Origin: Cycas panzhihuaensis
Lineage: Eukaryota > Cycadophyta
NCBI GenBank assembly: GCA_023213395.1
Contig: CM041465.1
Span: 128,781,741-128,845,740, forward strand
Direction of reading: 5' to 3'
DNA: 64,000 bases
This document shows, one piece after another, positions 10,620 through 21,799 of the stretch. The notes under the pieces were generated by a model. The model searched no databases, was not told where the DNA came from, and was given only the letters and a program-made list of their open reading frames with translations. The position numbers and the translations under genes were made by a program. How positions within the stretch are numbered: the first letter of the stretch is position 1; every line of letters begins with the position of its first letter.

Positions 10620-11330
10620 GGGTTTTGAAAATTTTTCTTTGGCAATGGATTTACAGGGCACCATTGTTTGGTGTTTGCAGGGGATGAGGCGGCGAGGAGG
10701 CGACAAGCTGAGATCTCCATTGAGATCTCCATGGCAATGGCGTTGAGCAAGCAGAGAGGCTATAGATCTTTCATCGTGTTGCAGTGGATTGTGTGCAAGT
10801 CAAGGAGGGTATTAGGCGACGAAGGATGACTGTTTGATCGAGTGCAAGTGACTCGATGCAGATGCAAATATGGTGGCGTCAAAGGTATATCTTTAGGGGC
10901 TTCGCACAGTCCTCAAATTCGAGGATGCTCATTGCTCACAACAGTGTGTCGCCATTGATTACACAGGAGCTCTTCTTTGTCATCGTGATGTAGGAGTGCA
11001 CGCTTTGCAGGCATGGATTTTTCGTTAATCTCAGCTCTCCATCATTTCTTCTGCCTCATCATCATTGTGTTGCAAGTTTGTAGCTCTGCGTTGACGACTC
11101 TTCATGCGACGGCTATGATGGATATCAATGGGATGAATCTTCAGTGGTTCCTCGTCTAGAGAGGATTGTCACCTTGGAAAATTAAGCCATCTGTAGCTCT
11201 TGCTGCATTGAATCTTCAACTGGTACCCAATCAAGCAGCCGCGAACAAATATGTCGATGTATTTTATGGACTTATCAATTCTTGGATTAGTGCTTCAGTA
11301 TCCTAACCTTTTCTTCAGATGGAGAGGTCA
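10620..11330. other. Relatively GC-rich segment without a gene
   Basis: Base composition is visibly richer in G and C than the flanks, and words such as GGCGGCGAGGAGGCGAC occur. Stops interrupt all frames. It could be a captured host fragment, leader sequence, or an old insertion; nothing in it is recognised. Confidence 0.35.
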
Positions 11331-11384
11331 TGAAGCATGCTATACACTTTCAAACAATGTAGAGACTCTTCATAAGCTTAGCTT

Positions 11385-11576
11385 TCTCAGTTGTCGGGTC
11401 ACAGACGCAATTTAGTACGATATTCAAATTATATTGTTGGATTGAATTCAATTGATGATTCTCGGTTCTAAATGTTACAGATTTATGTCAATGTCGTATG
11501 ACAAAGGAATGTGACTCATTATTAATAGTCATCACCCTTCGTTAAATACGATTAATTAGTAATTAGGCTCATTACA
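11385..11576 (-). repeat. Gypsy-3 3' LTR
   Basis: Matches 17747-17942 over most of its length, for example TTATATTGTTGGATTGAATT and AATAGTCATCAC. The plus-strand right edge is ATTACA, followed by a polypurine tract (AGCTCTCCCCTCTT read on plus). The left edge is uncertain by a few bases. Confidence 0.75.
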
Positions 11577-11894
11577 AGCTCTCCCCTCTTGAAAATGCTT
11601 TGTCCTCAAAGCATTAGGAATATGCTCTTGCAACTGAGGATGTTTGTCCATAATTGATGCAACTTCCCATGAAGCATCTTCGACTGGAAGTTGTTTCCAT
11701 TTGAGAAGATATTCTCGGATAGTTCTGGATCTTAGTTGACGATATCATACTTCAAGGATGGACTCAGGAATTAAGAGAAGCATATCTTCTTCATTTAGTA
11801 TTGGAAGTTCAACTCGTGCTGGTGTTCTTGTACCCAATCATTGTTTTAAACAAGACACATGAAAAACATTATGAATATGAGAATTAGCAGGTAA
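11577..11894 (-). pseudogene. Gypsy-3 integrase tail with chromodomain
   Basis: Minus-strand translation gives VFHVSCLKQ, then IREYLLKWKQLPVEDASWE (about 11720-11660) and MDKHPQL. This is a chromodomain: the YLLKWK and SWE blocks are the conserved core that in chromoviruses binds modified histone H3 and directs integration to heterochromatin (family knowledge). A stop after LKQ separates it from the integrase frame. Confidence 0.82.
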
Positions 11895-12950
11895 TTATAG
11901 GGCGTAGGCAACTTCTCCCACACTTTTGCTTATGCGATATGGTCCATAGAATCGTGGGTTGAGTTTTTCTTTTTTTGATTTTTTTAGAGACGTTTGTATG
12001 TATGGTCGTAGGCGTAAATAAACCCAATCACCTTCTAAAAATTTCCGTTCAGTACGATGCAAATCAACTTGTTGTTTAATTCTATTTTGGGCATTAGAAA
12101 GGTGCTCCCTTAATAATGCAATTATATTCTCTGATTCTTGTAAAGAATCATTAACTATTGGAATACGTAAATTTGAATAAGTCCAATCTTTTAATGATGT
12201 AGGTTCATAACCATATAAAGCTTGAAAGGGAGTTATTTTAATGGACATGTGATAAGTAGTATTATACCAACCTTCAGCCAAATGTAACCATTTAACCCAA
12301 TTACTTGTTTTTTCTGCCACAAAGCTTCATAGGTAATTTTCTAGGCATTTATTAACAGCTTCAGTTTGACCATATGTTTGAGGATGGTAACTAGTGCTCA
12401 TGTTTAGAATAGTGCCTAATTGTTTAAATAATTCTTGCCAAAAATTACTTTGGAATTTGGGGTCTTTATCGCTAATGATATTTTTTGGTAACCCATAAAG
12501 TTTATCAACTTCTTTCATGAATATTGATGCGACCTGACAAGCTTTAAGACCACTTTGAATAGCCATGAAATGCACGTATTTAGTCAATCGGTCTAGCACT
12601 ATATAAATACAATCTTTATTTTCTGACTTGGGTAAACCTATGATAAAATCCATACTTGTACTTTCTCATTTTGCATGTGGAATAGATAATGATTGTAATA
12701 GTCCTGGTGGAAGAATATTTTCATATTTTGTAGTTTGGCATACTACACACTTATTGACAAATTTTTGAATTTCTTTTATCATCCCTTTCCAAAAGAAGGA
12801 TTTTCTTATCTGGCGATAAGTTTTATAAAATTTGGTATGGCCTACTGATGGTATTATATGTTCTTCTTTCAAAATCTTTTGTTTAAATTTTGATTTTTCT
12901 CCTAGATAAATTCGACCTTTATACCATAAAATATCATTTTTTTCATTCAA
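11895..12950 (-). pseudogene. Gypsy-3 integrase, three frames
   Basis: The zinc domain at 12950-12666 has H-H-C-C: HIIPSVGHTKFYKTYR, then CVVCQTTK. The core at 12653-12327 has DRLTKYVHF, IISDKDPKF and GQTEAVNKCLENYL, giving the D-D-E catalytic set. The part at 12320-11895 has LHLAEGWYNTTYH and the GPY-like FYGPYRISKSVGEVAYAL. Single stops or frame changes separate the three frames (near 12660 and 12323), so the protein is broken although each block is well kept. Confidence 0.9.
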
Positions 12951-13854
12951 GTTTCTCTTGAGGTTCTTTATGAATTTTATTAATTAATTGACTTATATCC
13001 AAATCTTTTGCACATTCTACTCTTATATCATCTAACCACCTAGGATTGATTACCATAATAGCCTGGAGTTGTACTTCTTCATCCCGACGTGATAGAGTGC
13101 CAGCTACTACATTTGTTTTTCCTTTTATGTACCATATCTCAAAGTCATAGGTTTGTAATTTTGTTACCCATTTTTGTTGCTCGATTGACAATTCATATTG
13201 CTTTAAAAAATATTGCAAGCTATTATGATTTATCTTGACTAGGAATTTACTTCCCAATAAATATTGTCGCCATTTATTAAGAGCATGCATAATAGCTAAC
13301 ATTTTTTTGTCATAAGTAGTTTAAAAATTTTCTCACTCATTTAATTGTCGACTTTTATAAGCGATAGGTCTACCTTCTTGCATTAGGAAAACTCCAATGC
13401 CTACTCTTGATGCATCACATTCTATAGTGAAAGTTTTCAAAAAATCATGAGTTACTAATAAAGGTAAGGTTGTCATAATTACTTTAAGGTTTTTAAAACA
13501 TGATTGTGCTGAATCATTCCATACAAAGGAACCCTTCTTTAGGAGCTTGGTGAGACTATTTGTAATATGCGCATAATTTTTAACAAATCGATAATAATAT
13601 TCAGTAAGTCCCAAGAACCCTCTCAACATTTTGATTGTACGTGGGACATGCCAATACATTATTGCTTTAATTTTGTTTGGGTCAACTCTAACTCCATCTT
13701 TGGAAATAATATGTCCCAGATAATTTATTTGTTGTTTACTGAAGCTACATTTAGATCTTTTTACAAAAAAATTTTGTTCTTGTAGGGTGTCGAGTATTTT
13801 TGCGACATAGTTGAGACAAGTATTTTTGCGACATGGTTGAGATGATCTTCCCAA
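12943..13854 (-). pseudogene. Gypsy-3 RT C-terminus and RNase H
   Basis: The frame at 13854-13333 has KRSKCSFSKQQINYLGHIIS and MLRGFLGLTEYYYRFVKNYA, the RT thumb of gypsy elements, then the RNase H start TIECDASRVGIGVFLMQEGRPIAY with its first aspartate. The frame at 13302-12943 has ALNKWRQYLLGSKFLVKINHNSLQYFL (where a DH-type motif reads NH) and GKTNVVAGTLSRR. The second frame starts after a stop and shift near 13320. A small direct duplication of about 24 bp lies near 13795-13845. Confidence 0.88.
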
Positions 13855-13877
13855 TTTTTACTGTAGATGAGTATGTC

Positions 13878-14500
13878 TTAAAAAAATGCTAATACAAATT
13901 TCTTTAGAAAGGGCGTGAATATCTTATTCATCGTTGCTTCAAAAGTAACAGGTGTATCACATAATCCAAATGGCATCACCTTGAATTCATAATGTCCTTC
14001 GTGTGTACAAAATGTTGTTTTATGGGTATCTTCATCTCTTATCTTAATCTGATAATAACCAAATCTGAGATCTAATTTTGTAAAATATTGAGCACCATAT
14101 AGTTTATTGATTAACTCGTCAATTCTTGGAATGGAAAATCTGTTTTTAATGGTAATTTTGTTGCGGGCATGATAATCAACGCACATTCGAAAGAAACCAT
14201 CTTTTTTCCTTGCCAATACTACTAGAGAGGCAAAAGGACTTTTACTGGACGTAATTATTCCAAGATCCAATAATTCATGGACTATCCATTCAATTTCATT
14301 CTTATGCTTATAGGGATGTCGATAAGGTTTGATTATGGTTGGAGCTGTATTTTTCTCTAATTCAATTATATGCTTCATACCGCGTTTAGGTGGTAGGGTA
14401 GTTGGAAGTTCTTGAAATATAATATCGTGCTTATTTATTAGTTCCTGCATTTGATTGTCCATTATTTCCTGTTTGTTATTTTCCATCTTAATTGAAAATA
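13878..14500 (-). pseudogene. Gypsy-3 reverse transcriptase core, catalytic site lost
   Basis: The frame contains IKPYRHPYKHKNEIE, SPFASLVVLARKKDG, FRMCVDYHARNKIT, YFTKLDLRFGYYQIKI and EFKVMPFGLCDTPVTF, all standard gypsy RT blocks. At the catalytic motif the frame reads VLAFF then a stop then DILIYS, so the first of the two aspartates is replaced by TAA near 13877. It is continuous upstream with the protease in one 424-residue frame. Confidence 0.9.
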
Positions 14501-15152
14501 ATCGAATCACGCATCTTGGATATCCCTTGCGAAGTAGTTTATTCATCTGATATGAAGTCACTTGTTGGGGTTCTGGAGTTAACATCCCTTGTAATGTGAT
14601 AGTTCTACCATTTTCCTTAAATCTCATAAACATTTCTTGTAAGTTTGTTTCATAAGTACCTAGTGTTCTCAACCATTGACTTTCCAATACTGCATCGACT
14701 CCTCCAATTTCAATAACGAAAAAATAGACCTTCAAAATATAATCCCCAAACGAGATTTTAAGGTTTTTTAAAATACCTTTTCCACAATGTTGCTCATGAC
14801 CGCTAACTTGTACTTGAAATGAAGGAATTTTTGTAATTTGTAACCCTAAACTATGAGCAATATGGTGATCAATAAAATTATGGGTACTACTAGAATCAAT
14901 TAGAGTAATTACTCCTTGCTTTTTTATAAACCCCTTGATTTTTAAAGTTTTAGGCGTTGCTATTCCTGACATAGTTAATAAGGACATTATGGGTGCTTCT
15001 TCAATTTGTTGCTCATTATTTACACAATCTTCCACATTTATTGGATCAATTATTTCTTTTATAGAATCATCGTTGATGACTAATGAGTATAGTCTTCGTT
15101 CTTGACATCTATGTCCTCTCTCTTTTTTCATTACACCAATAACAAGTACCAT
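14501..15152 (-). pseudogene. Gypsy-3 protease
   Basis: Upstream part of the same frame as RT. IDSSSTHNFIDHHIAHSLGL (about 14900-14840) is the retropepsin active-site region, with serine where glycine is expected in D-S/T-G. It is followed by a VNGH-like segment VSGHEQHCGK and QWLRTLGTYETNL. The start overlaps the gag frame by 44 bp in a different frame, so gag and pol are joined by a shift inside the zinc knuckle. Confidence 0.85.
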
Positions 15153-16127
15153 TTTGCATGTGTTCTTCTATCTTTTTTGCTGTCAACTGACGAAATCTCC
15201 TCTGGTTATTTGGTGGATTAATTCCCCTCTTGGAATATGAGCTATTATCATTAATTGTTCCTTTTATCATATTCGGTTGGAAAGATCCATTATTTCTCAA
15301 CATTGGTGGACGATAATAAGATTTTTGCTTTGATTCAAAAGCCTTAACCAAGCAAATAGTCTCACTAAGTTCCTGTGGTTTTTGTGCTTTAACATCCACC
15401 TTAATATCATTTTGTAGCCCTGCTATAAATAGTTCAATCTTCTGAGATAAGGATAAATCAGTCACCTTGTAGATTAGTCCAGTAAATTTTTGGCAATACT
15501 CCTCTACTGAAGTTTTTTGTTGAAGTTTACTTAGTTGGGCAAAATGATCATTATTCCATGTATCTTCGAAGTGTTCTTCTAATGTTGCCGCAAACTATTT
15601 CCAAGATGCTTCATTCCCATTTTCTTCCTATTCTTGCACCCACATCAACCACCAATCATATGTCTTGCCTGACATATATATGACAACATGTAATATTCTA
15701 TCCTTATCATCTTCAATGGATTGTAGTAGAAAATATATTTCTAATTTTTGTAGCCATTCATGAATAGTATCCTTTGAACCATCAAATTGAGATATTTTTA
15801 TTTTTCTTCCTCCTATTCATTTTGCAGGTTTATTGTGTTTTTGAAGTCGAGCCGTAATATAATCGGCCTTTGTCCAATCTTTTTTTAACGATGGATGTAA
15901 TTGGTTCCATTCCTCCTTGTATTTAATGATCACCTCTTCATTATCGGTGTTTGTTGACATTGTATTTGATAGAAAAATGTATTTCTTTCTTTTTTATTAT
16001 TCAGAAGAATCTTGTTTTTATTGGCTATTTCTCTTAATGTTGTTCTCATTTCTTCCAATCCACCTTCGATTCCTGATATTTTTCTCTTAATTTCTACTAC
16101 TTCTTCTTGTAATTTTTTTGCATCCAT
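15109..16127 (-). pseudogene. Gypsy-3 gag, broken
   Basis: The N-terminal piece 16127-15930 is charged and helix-forming (MDAKKLQEEVVEIKRKISG). Stops and shifts occupy 15930-15470. The C-terminal piece 15465-15109 has LSLSQKIELFIAGLQNDIKV, typical of the gypsy gag tail, and the start of a zinc knuckle, CYWCNEK. The knuckle continues as RGHRC in the next frame. Confidence 0.82.
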
Positions 16128-17731
16128 TTTCTCGATGATTATATATACAAGGTTCCACTGATTATTTCCCGTACTCGATAAAAATTATTTGGATTTGTTT
16201 GTTCCGCCTCTTTGATATAGTTAGATTATAGTTATGTGTTGATTGATAGTGACTGTGACCTTCCTTGTTCATAAATATCTTAGATAATATTCCTGATCAG
16301 TCGTCAACAGGTTCCACACGTGTCTTCTAATGCTTCTATTAATTTCAGACAGCTTCAGCCTTGTTAGATTAGTCCTTGAGTTGCTTGTGTTGTAATTAAG
16401 TTGCTAACTGATGTTACTATTTAGATCCTTATTTTAATTATCTCGTTCTTCTTGATATATATATTAGTAATCTTGAGGAAGTCGTTCCTTCACAAGCTTA
16501 ACTCAAGAACTTATCAATGAATATAAGAATTGTATTAGAATTTTGTAATGCTTGTAATATGTTCGAAGTTATAAGTATATGAGATGTTAGTATTGGCGTC
16601 GTTGACTTAATTGTTACGTGTACTCCAATTGCATAGCTTATGACTTAAATTCTGTGGCTATTTGTAGTATATTTATATCCTCAAGGTCAATATGATTTTC
16701 TCAATCGTCACTATTAATATCAATACAACTTATAATTCACGTTCTTGTCAATATTAATATTATTGTGACTTAAACCATATGAAAATATGCTTACGTCAAT
16801 TTAGTGCGGCTGAATTTTTGAGCTTGTGCGAACTCACACTTGTGTCTATGCAACTGTACGATTGTAATACGCTTGCGCCGATTACTGCGATTGATTTTCT
16901 TTTGAACCTCGTACGAATTGTAGTTGTGTCTACGTAGATTGATACGACTGTAGCAACTATACTACGTCCGAAAAATGCTTTGCTGCAGTGCTGTCTACAC
17001 AAGCTAATGATTAATGTGTGGAAGTACTCTTAACACTTATTGATTTGATGCGTTGTAGAATCGTGTCATACGTTGTTTTGTTGATTAGTGTGTTGCAGAG
17101 GATATCTGTATAGCCACCTATTGACAATAGAATATCCTTCGATGCTTATTGATTTAATGCATTGCAGAGGCTATAGAATTTTTTGTGTTGCATACATTGA
17201 ATCAGATTCTAATTAATATAAAAGAATCAACAGAGCCAAGTCGGCGCAGAAGGCGAAGATGAAATGCAGCACTAGTTTTTCTTATTTCGATTTGTATTAA
17301 TATGGCAGGTCATTACAAATATTAATACGCTTGAATTTATATATGAGGCTTGAATTATTCACAACTATTAAATACGGCTATGTCAGCCCCTTCACGTGGC
17401 CGTAAGATATAATTTAGAATATTTTACAGTCGACTAAAAATTTTTGATATGACCTGTAAATTTGTTTGTAGCTTGGAGTATTACGGTTGTATTATTAACG
17501 TGGTATACACATTAATGATGTGTTGGTCTGAATATACCCATTTATGTAGACAGTCATTTAGTCAGTCGATTATATCATGCGATTTTGTATTACTATTGAG
17601 TTAACTTTTCACAACAGTGAGAATTGATAATGGTCAATTGCTTGATATCTTCGCAATTTAATCTTAGTCACTCAATCTTGTGTTTTTTGTATGTGGTTAT
17701 GAATTAGATAACTTCTACAACCAAATCCTAT
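16128..17731 (-). other. Gypsy-3 leader
   Basis: Long non-coding leader of about 1.6 kb between PBS and gag on the minus strand. AT-rich, with short words such as TTGATTTGATGC/TTGATTTAATGC repeated near 17040 and 17147. No gene is seen. Confidence 0.6.
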
Positions 17732-17744
17732 GGCTCTGATACCA
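17732..17744 (-). promoter_or_regulatory. Gypsy-3 primer-binding site
   Basis: GGCTCTGATACCA on plus is TGGTATCAGAGCC on minus, complementary to the 3' end of initiator Met tRNA. It lies two bases from the LTR end. Confidence 0.85.
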
Positions 17745-17746
17745 CT

Positions 17747-17942
17747 TGAGGTGACCTTGAGTGGTCACACATGCAATTTAGTATGATATCCAAATTATAT
17801 TGTTGGATTGAATTCAATTGATGATTCTCTATTCTAAATGTTACATATTTATGTTGATGACGTATGACAAAGGAATGTGACTTATTATTAATAGTCATCA
17901 CTCTTCGTTAAATATGCTTAATTAGTAAGTAGGCTCATTACA
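17747..17942 (-). repeat. Gypsy-3 5' LTR
   Basis: Edges are TGAGGTGACC and GGCTCATTACA on plus. It is the pair of 11385-11576. Confidence 0.8.
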
Positions 17943-18942
17943 AGCTGTCATGTTGCCTGCCATACATATGCATCCTTTTTTTTTGACAAAGTATATGGAA
18001 CTTTCAACAGCCTCTAAAAGACAAAATATAACAATTTTTGTGCAGGCAAAGAGATCTTCTACAAATATTTTGAGATGTAGATTCATAGCTGCATATACAT
18101 TTTTCTTTTTTATTTTACTATAGAAATAATAAAGAGAGGCTACATATAAAGAATAGTACATCTTCACCAATATACTTTGAGCTTTGTTTAATTGCTCAAC
18201 TATAAATCTTTTTTTTTTTATACAAATATTGAGTTATTTTTGGCCTTCGGATAGCCAAAAGAAACTTTTTCAATCGCTGCTAATAACCTTTTTTGCAATC
18301 TATCCAGTGACATACAAGGAGATTGTTACATAGTAATTGGAATCTATACAAAAGAAGCAATATTTTCTTTTAATTGTGGACTTCACCATAAAGAATCTGC
18401 ATGCAATATTATTTGGTGCCACATGCATACAAATTGTCCACTGTGAGCAGCTTAAAAAATAACCTCTTCTTTTAAATCAAAGCTCTATAATAAACCTATT
18501 ACAAATTACTTGTAAACTGCTTCAAATAACTTCAAAATACTTCAAAGATGTGCTTCAAAAACAACCTTGAATAATAGCTCCAAATAGGCTCCAAAATAGC
18601 TTTCTAATAGCTCCAAAAATAGATTCCACGGTAGCTTCAAAGTCTCCAAAATATGCTTCAAACAACCTTTAAACAACTTCAAAAAATAGCCCCTTAAAAT
18701 GACTAAAAATAGTGATAAAACAACCCTAATGTATGTCAAATGATAATGAAAACAACCCCAAAAAATGTGCATAAAATCCAACAACAAATAGCTTCAAATA
18801 TCCTGAAAAAAAATCCTTTAAATGGACAAAGAACAGGTCACTAATTAGGCACAAAAATAGGTTCCTAAAAACAACTTGATAAAGCTCTAAAATATTTGAG
18901 AAAATAGGATCTAAAATGTTGCCCTTAAGGATCAAACCTTGG
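17943..18942 (-). other. LARD-1 internal non-coding region, leader side
   Basis: No domain is seen. From about 18480 to 18900 the plus strand is built of variants of AATAGCTCCAAA and GCTTCAAA. The two hydrophobic minus frames here (18542-18787 and 18726-19025) come from this simple pattern and run into the LTR, so they are not taken as genes. Confidence 0.55.
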
Positions 18943-18954
18943 GCTCTAATACCA
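18943..18954 (-). promoter_or_regulatory. LARD-1 primer-binding site
   Basis: GCTCTAATACCA on plus is TGGTATTAGAGC on minus, directly adjoining the LTR end. The same 12 bases serve Copia-5, Copia-6, Copia-7 and Gypsy-2 here. Confidence 0.85.
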
Positions 18955-19272
18955 TGTTGGAAAATAATCATATTATGAATATAAAAGATGAAATGTGGTG
19001 AGTGAATGACACAACAATAAAGCACAAGAAAGATTATGTAAAAGTTAACACAAAGAAATGGAAGAATGGCTAAACCTGAAACTAGAATGAAGAATGATGT
19101 ACATACTTATAACACAACTCACTACTTGCAAGAGAACCCTCATTGGTCAATGTTGTGAGCTAGCACACATTTCTATGTAGTACACAACTTAAGAAGACCT
19201 CAAACATAAAATACAAATGAATCTAGAGAGAGTGAGTGGGGATAATTATGTAATTGGGTATTACACTCAACA
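18955..19272 (-). repeat. LARD-1 5' LTR
   Basis: Edges TGTTGGAAAATAATC and ATTACACTCAACA. It pairs with 8537-8861 with scattered substitutions and small indels. Confidence 0.88.
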
Positions 19273-19536
19273 GAAGAGGGTAGTGATAGTAAGAGTGTTT
19301 TGGCATCTATATCATCTAGTTTTCAATCCTTCTTTAAAGATACACATCACTGCCCTTGCAAATAGATTTTAGTTGTATTTTGGAAGCATTATTTTCCTTG
19401 TTCCATCTCTTTTTATCTCCAATCTGTGTCAAGAGGTCTGACACGTGTGATCAGAGCACTTCATACTTCCAATAAAGTTATTACTTTCAAAGGATTTTCC
19501 TAGGAGATTCTAAGACAAGTAAAAGTTGTCACTTCA
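19273..19536 (+). repeat. Gypsy-2 5' LTR, right piece
   Basis: Begins with the second GAAGA target copy (19273-19277), then GGGTAGTGATAGTAAGAG, matching the 3' LTR at 30004. It ends ACTTCA two bases before the PBS. Joined to 8168-8536 it gives an LTR of about 628 bp against 630 bp for the 3' LTR. Confidence 0.9.
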
Positions 19537-19538
19537 GG

Positions 19539-19550
19539 TGGTATTAGAGC
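19539..19550 (+). promoter_or_regulatory. Gypsy-2 primer-binding site
   Basis: TGGTATTAGAGC two bases after the LTR end; Met-type PBS. Confidence 0.85.
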
Positions 19551-19759
19551 TTCATTTCGAAGTGGGAATTCGAAGATAATCTGTAAAAATTTGGCTCAAT
19601 TCCCTCCCCCCCTCCCCCGGGATGGAACTTAGATCAAAATAAAGTCTTGTCTCCAACAAGATGGTGAACTTCCAATTAACAGTAATAGAAGAAGAAGGAA
19701 GCAGGATAGAAGAAGTACTATCCCACTTGTTGTTAGAGCTTATCACTTCCATGAAAAGC

Positions 19760-20713
19760 ATCTAGGCTTCGTTTGAAACTTTAAATAAAAGGTTGGATTT
19801 ATAGGAGGGAGAATCATTAGCAGAGAAACACCAAAATATGTAAGAAATCAACAAAGAATTCCTAGATCAAGATAACTAGGGGAATGAACAACAAACAAAT
19901 TTAAGAAGATTCAAGGGTTTTACCTACGAACGACAGAATATGAAGAGTTTCCATTCAGATCAGGGTCTTAGGGGAACCAAATTTATATTAGAAAAATTCG
20001 ATCCAGAAAGATCGAGGAACATCTGGAGTTGGTTATTGCAAATGGAAACATACTTCCAAGTGTATGAACTATTAGATAAGGAAAAGATATCGATTACATC
20101 TATACACTTGTATGGAAGCATGCTAGAATGATTTTGTTGTTAGTGAAAGAACAATTTGGTCCATCCAGAATCATGGAACTATCTTAAGGTAGGACTAATA
20201 AAATGGTATGAAGATTCTTGAAACACCGACTATTTCGCTAAGTTAACAAGATTACAACAAAACAGAATAGTCCAAGAATACACCGAGCAATTCTAGATGC
20301 TTCAGTGTCTAATACCAGAACGAATACCAACTAAATACGTTTTGGAGGCATACATTAGTGGATTAAGGGAAATAATCAGATTTCGCATTAAGAATATAAA
20401 TCCCTTAAATATTCATGAGACAATCCTATATGCAAAGAACACAGAAGTAGAATTTAGAGAGAATAGGTCTATTTATACACGCAAAATTGAATCATACCAG
20501 CAACAAGGACCCAATCCAACTGTGACTAGATCAGGCATAAAAGTAGACCCACCAGTGGCAATAAAGAACATGAACGAAACAAGCAGAGTCGAACATCTCA
20601 AAAAGGGGACTTGTTTCAAATGTGGAGGGAAGTGGAATAAGGAACACCAATGTCTAGCGAAGAAGGTATTTATGATCAATAATGACGAAGTGGAAATACC
20701 AAATGAAGAATAG
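19760..20713 (+). pseudogene. Gypsy-2 gag, broken
   Basis: The piece at 19940-20131 has KFILEKFDPERSRNIWSWLL, matching the start of the gypsy gag core. A stop and shifts follow. The piece at 20297-20713 has VLEAYISGLREIIRFRI, typical of the retrotransposon gag domain. It ends with a chromovirus-type zinc knuckle, CFKCGGKWNKEHQC (about 20608-20650). The knuckle residues are intact; the frames are not joined. Confidence 0.85.
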
Positions 20714-21399
20714 GAATAAGTAATCTAGATCCAAGACGAGGAAGCAAATGTAGATGAACTTTTATAAGTCGATATTGAGAATGTCTAAATTTCACTACAA
20801 GCCATAATGGGACAAAGTGTTACCCCCCAAACCCTTAGGTTCCAAGGGATATGATCAAAGGAGCTCTAGTCACCATACTTGTGGATAACGACAACACTCG
20901 CAACTTGAATAACAAGGCCACAACAAAGAAGCTAGGACTAAAAATACAATCTTTGAATACATTTCAAGTATCTATAGCAAACGGAAAAACCACTCCTTGT
21001 GGAGGCTACTGTCAAAAGGTGAATCTCTAAATCAGAGACTATTCAATAAATACATGTATGTTCGCGATGCCTATAGGAGGAGTGGATGCAATCTTTGGAA
21101 TTCAATGGTTGCAGACCTTGGGTTATATAGTTATCAACTATATGACCTGATTCGTGTGCTTCTATCAGAAAGGGTGCAAATATAGACTATAGTCTCTGGC
21201 CACACCCCCAGTACAACTGATATCTTCGCATCGCATGGAAAAGATATTGAAGAAGAATCCATTTGCATATATATTGACTTGTTACAAGATAGCAATAGAA
21301 GATATACCGATTAAAGTACAAAAGATCATAGATAAGCATAGAGCAGTATTCAAAGAAACCCCAAGGACTTCGCCCATAATGTGATTGTCAACATTCCAT
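20714..21399 (+). pseudogene. Gypsy-2 protease region, degenerate
   Basis: The expected active-site region near 20878 reads ILVDNDNTRNLNNKATTKKL where gypsy elements have a D-S/T-G-S-T-H block. FQVSIANGKTTPCGG and IFGIQW-like pieces follow (20960-21110). Stops and shifts occur throughout, so the call rests on order and short motif matches. Confidence 0.6.
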
Positions 21400-21799
21400 T
21401 GAGATAGTACCTGGAGCAACCCTAGTAAATATGTGGCCCTAAAGACACCCTTATCATCTAAAGAGACAAATTGAAAATATCACAAGGAGGTTACTAAGTC
21501 AAGGATACATCGCAACTAGTTCAAGCCCATTTGCATCATCGATCGTAGTCAATCCCAAAAAGGATGGATCATATTGGATGTGTGTAGATTACTGAGGGTT
21601 GAACAAATTAATGGTGAAGAATCGTTATCCTATTCTATGGATATATGATTTATTAGACGAAATACATGGAGCATGGTATTTTTCAAAAATCAACTTATGA
21701 TTAGGGTATTATCAGATTCGCATTAGAGAGAAAGAAGGGAAGATTATCTTTGAACCACAGGGAGTTTTACAAATGAGAACAAAAGAACTACAGTCTAGA
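21400..21799 (+). pseudogene. Gypsy-2 RT fragment fused to the chromodomain lead-in
   Basis: RT blocks SPFASSIVVNPKKDGSYWMC, VDY, KNRYPI, YFSKINL and LGYYQIRIREKEGK are visible up to about 21750. The frame then goes directly to EPQGVLQMRTKELQSR, which is the segment just before the chromodomain. Everything normally between (the rest of RT, RNase H, integrase) is missing. The frame resumes after Copia-4 at 29499. Confidence 0.75.

Larger units (their letters stand above)
8873..11384 (-). other. LARD-1 internal non-coding region, 3' part
   Basis: No domain is visible on either strand; the 84-residue frame at 9050-9304 has no recognisable motif. Subregions differ: an AT-rich part to about 9980, a G/C-run part with a perfect hairpin (10020-10100), then a comparatively GC-rich block at about 10620-11330. 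Whether all of this belongs to LARD-1 or includes older insertions cannot be decided here. Confidence 0.5.
11385..17942 (-). mobile_element. Gypsy-3: near-complete chromovirus, minus strand
   Basis: LTRs of about 192-196 bp (11385-11576 and 17747-17942), a Met-type PBS (17732-17744), a 1.6-kb leader, gag, protease, RT, RNase H, integrase and a C-terminal chromodomain occur in gypsy order. It lies within LARD-1. Possible target duplications are AGCTG (17943-17947) and AGCTT (about 11380-11384), one mismatch, so the left edge is approximate. Confidence 0.85.
8537..19272 (-). mobile_element. LARD-1: large non-autonomous LTR element hosting Gypsy-3
   Basis: LTRs of 325 and 318 bp (8537-8861, 18955-19272) bound the element. 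A minus-strand PBS lies next to the right LTR and a polypurine tract next to the left one. Target duplications GAAGA flank it at 8532-8536 and 19273-19277. After subtracting Gypsy-3, about 3.5 kb of internal DNA remains with no gag or pol motif in any frame. This fits a large retrotransposon derivative that would rely on proteins from other elements. The PBS is of the Met type common in copia. Confidence 0.85.

Noticed and set aside
18542-19025. Two leucine/phenylalanine-rich minus frames
   Set aside because: They reflect the simple AATAGCTCCAAA repetition and cross the LTR edge of LARD-1.
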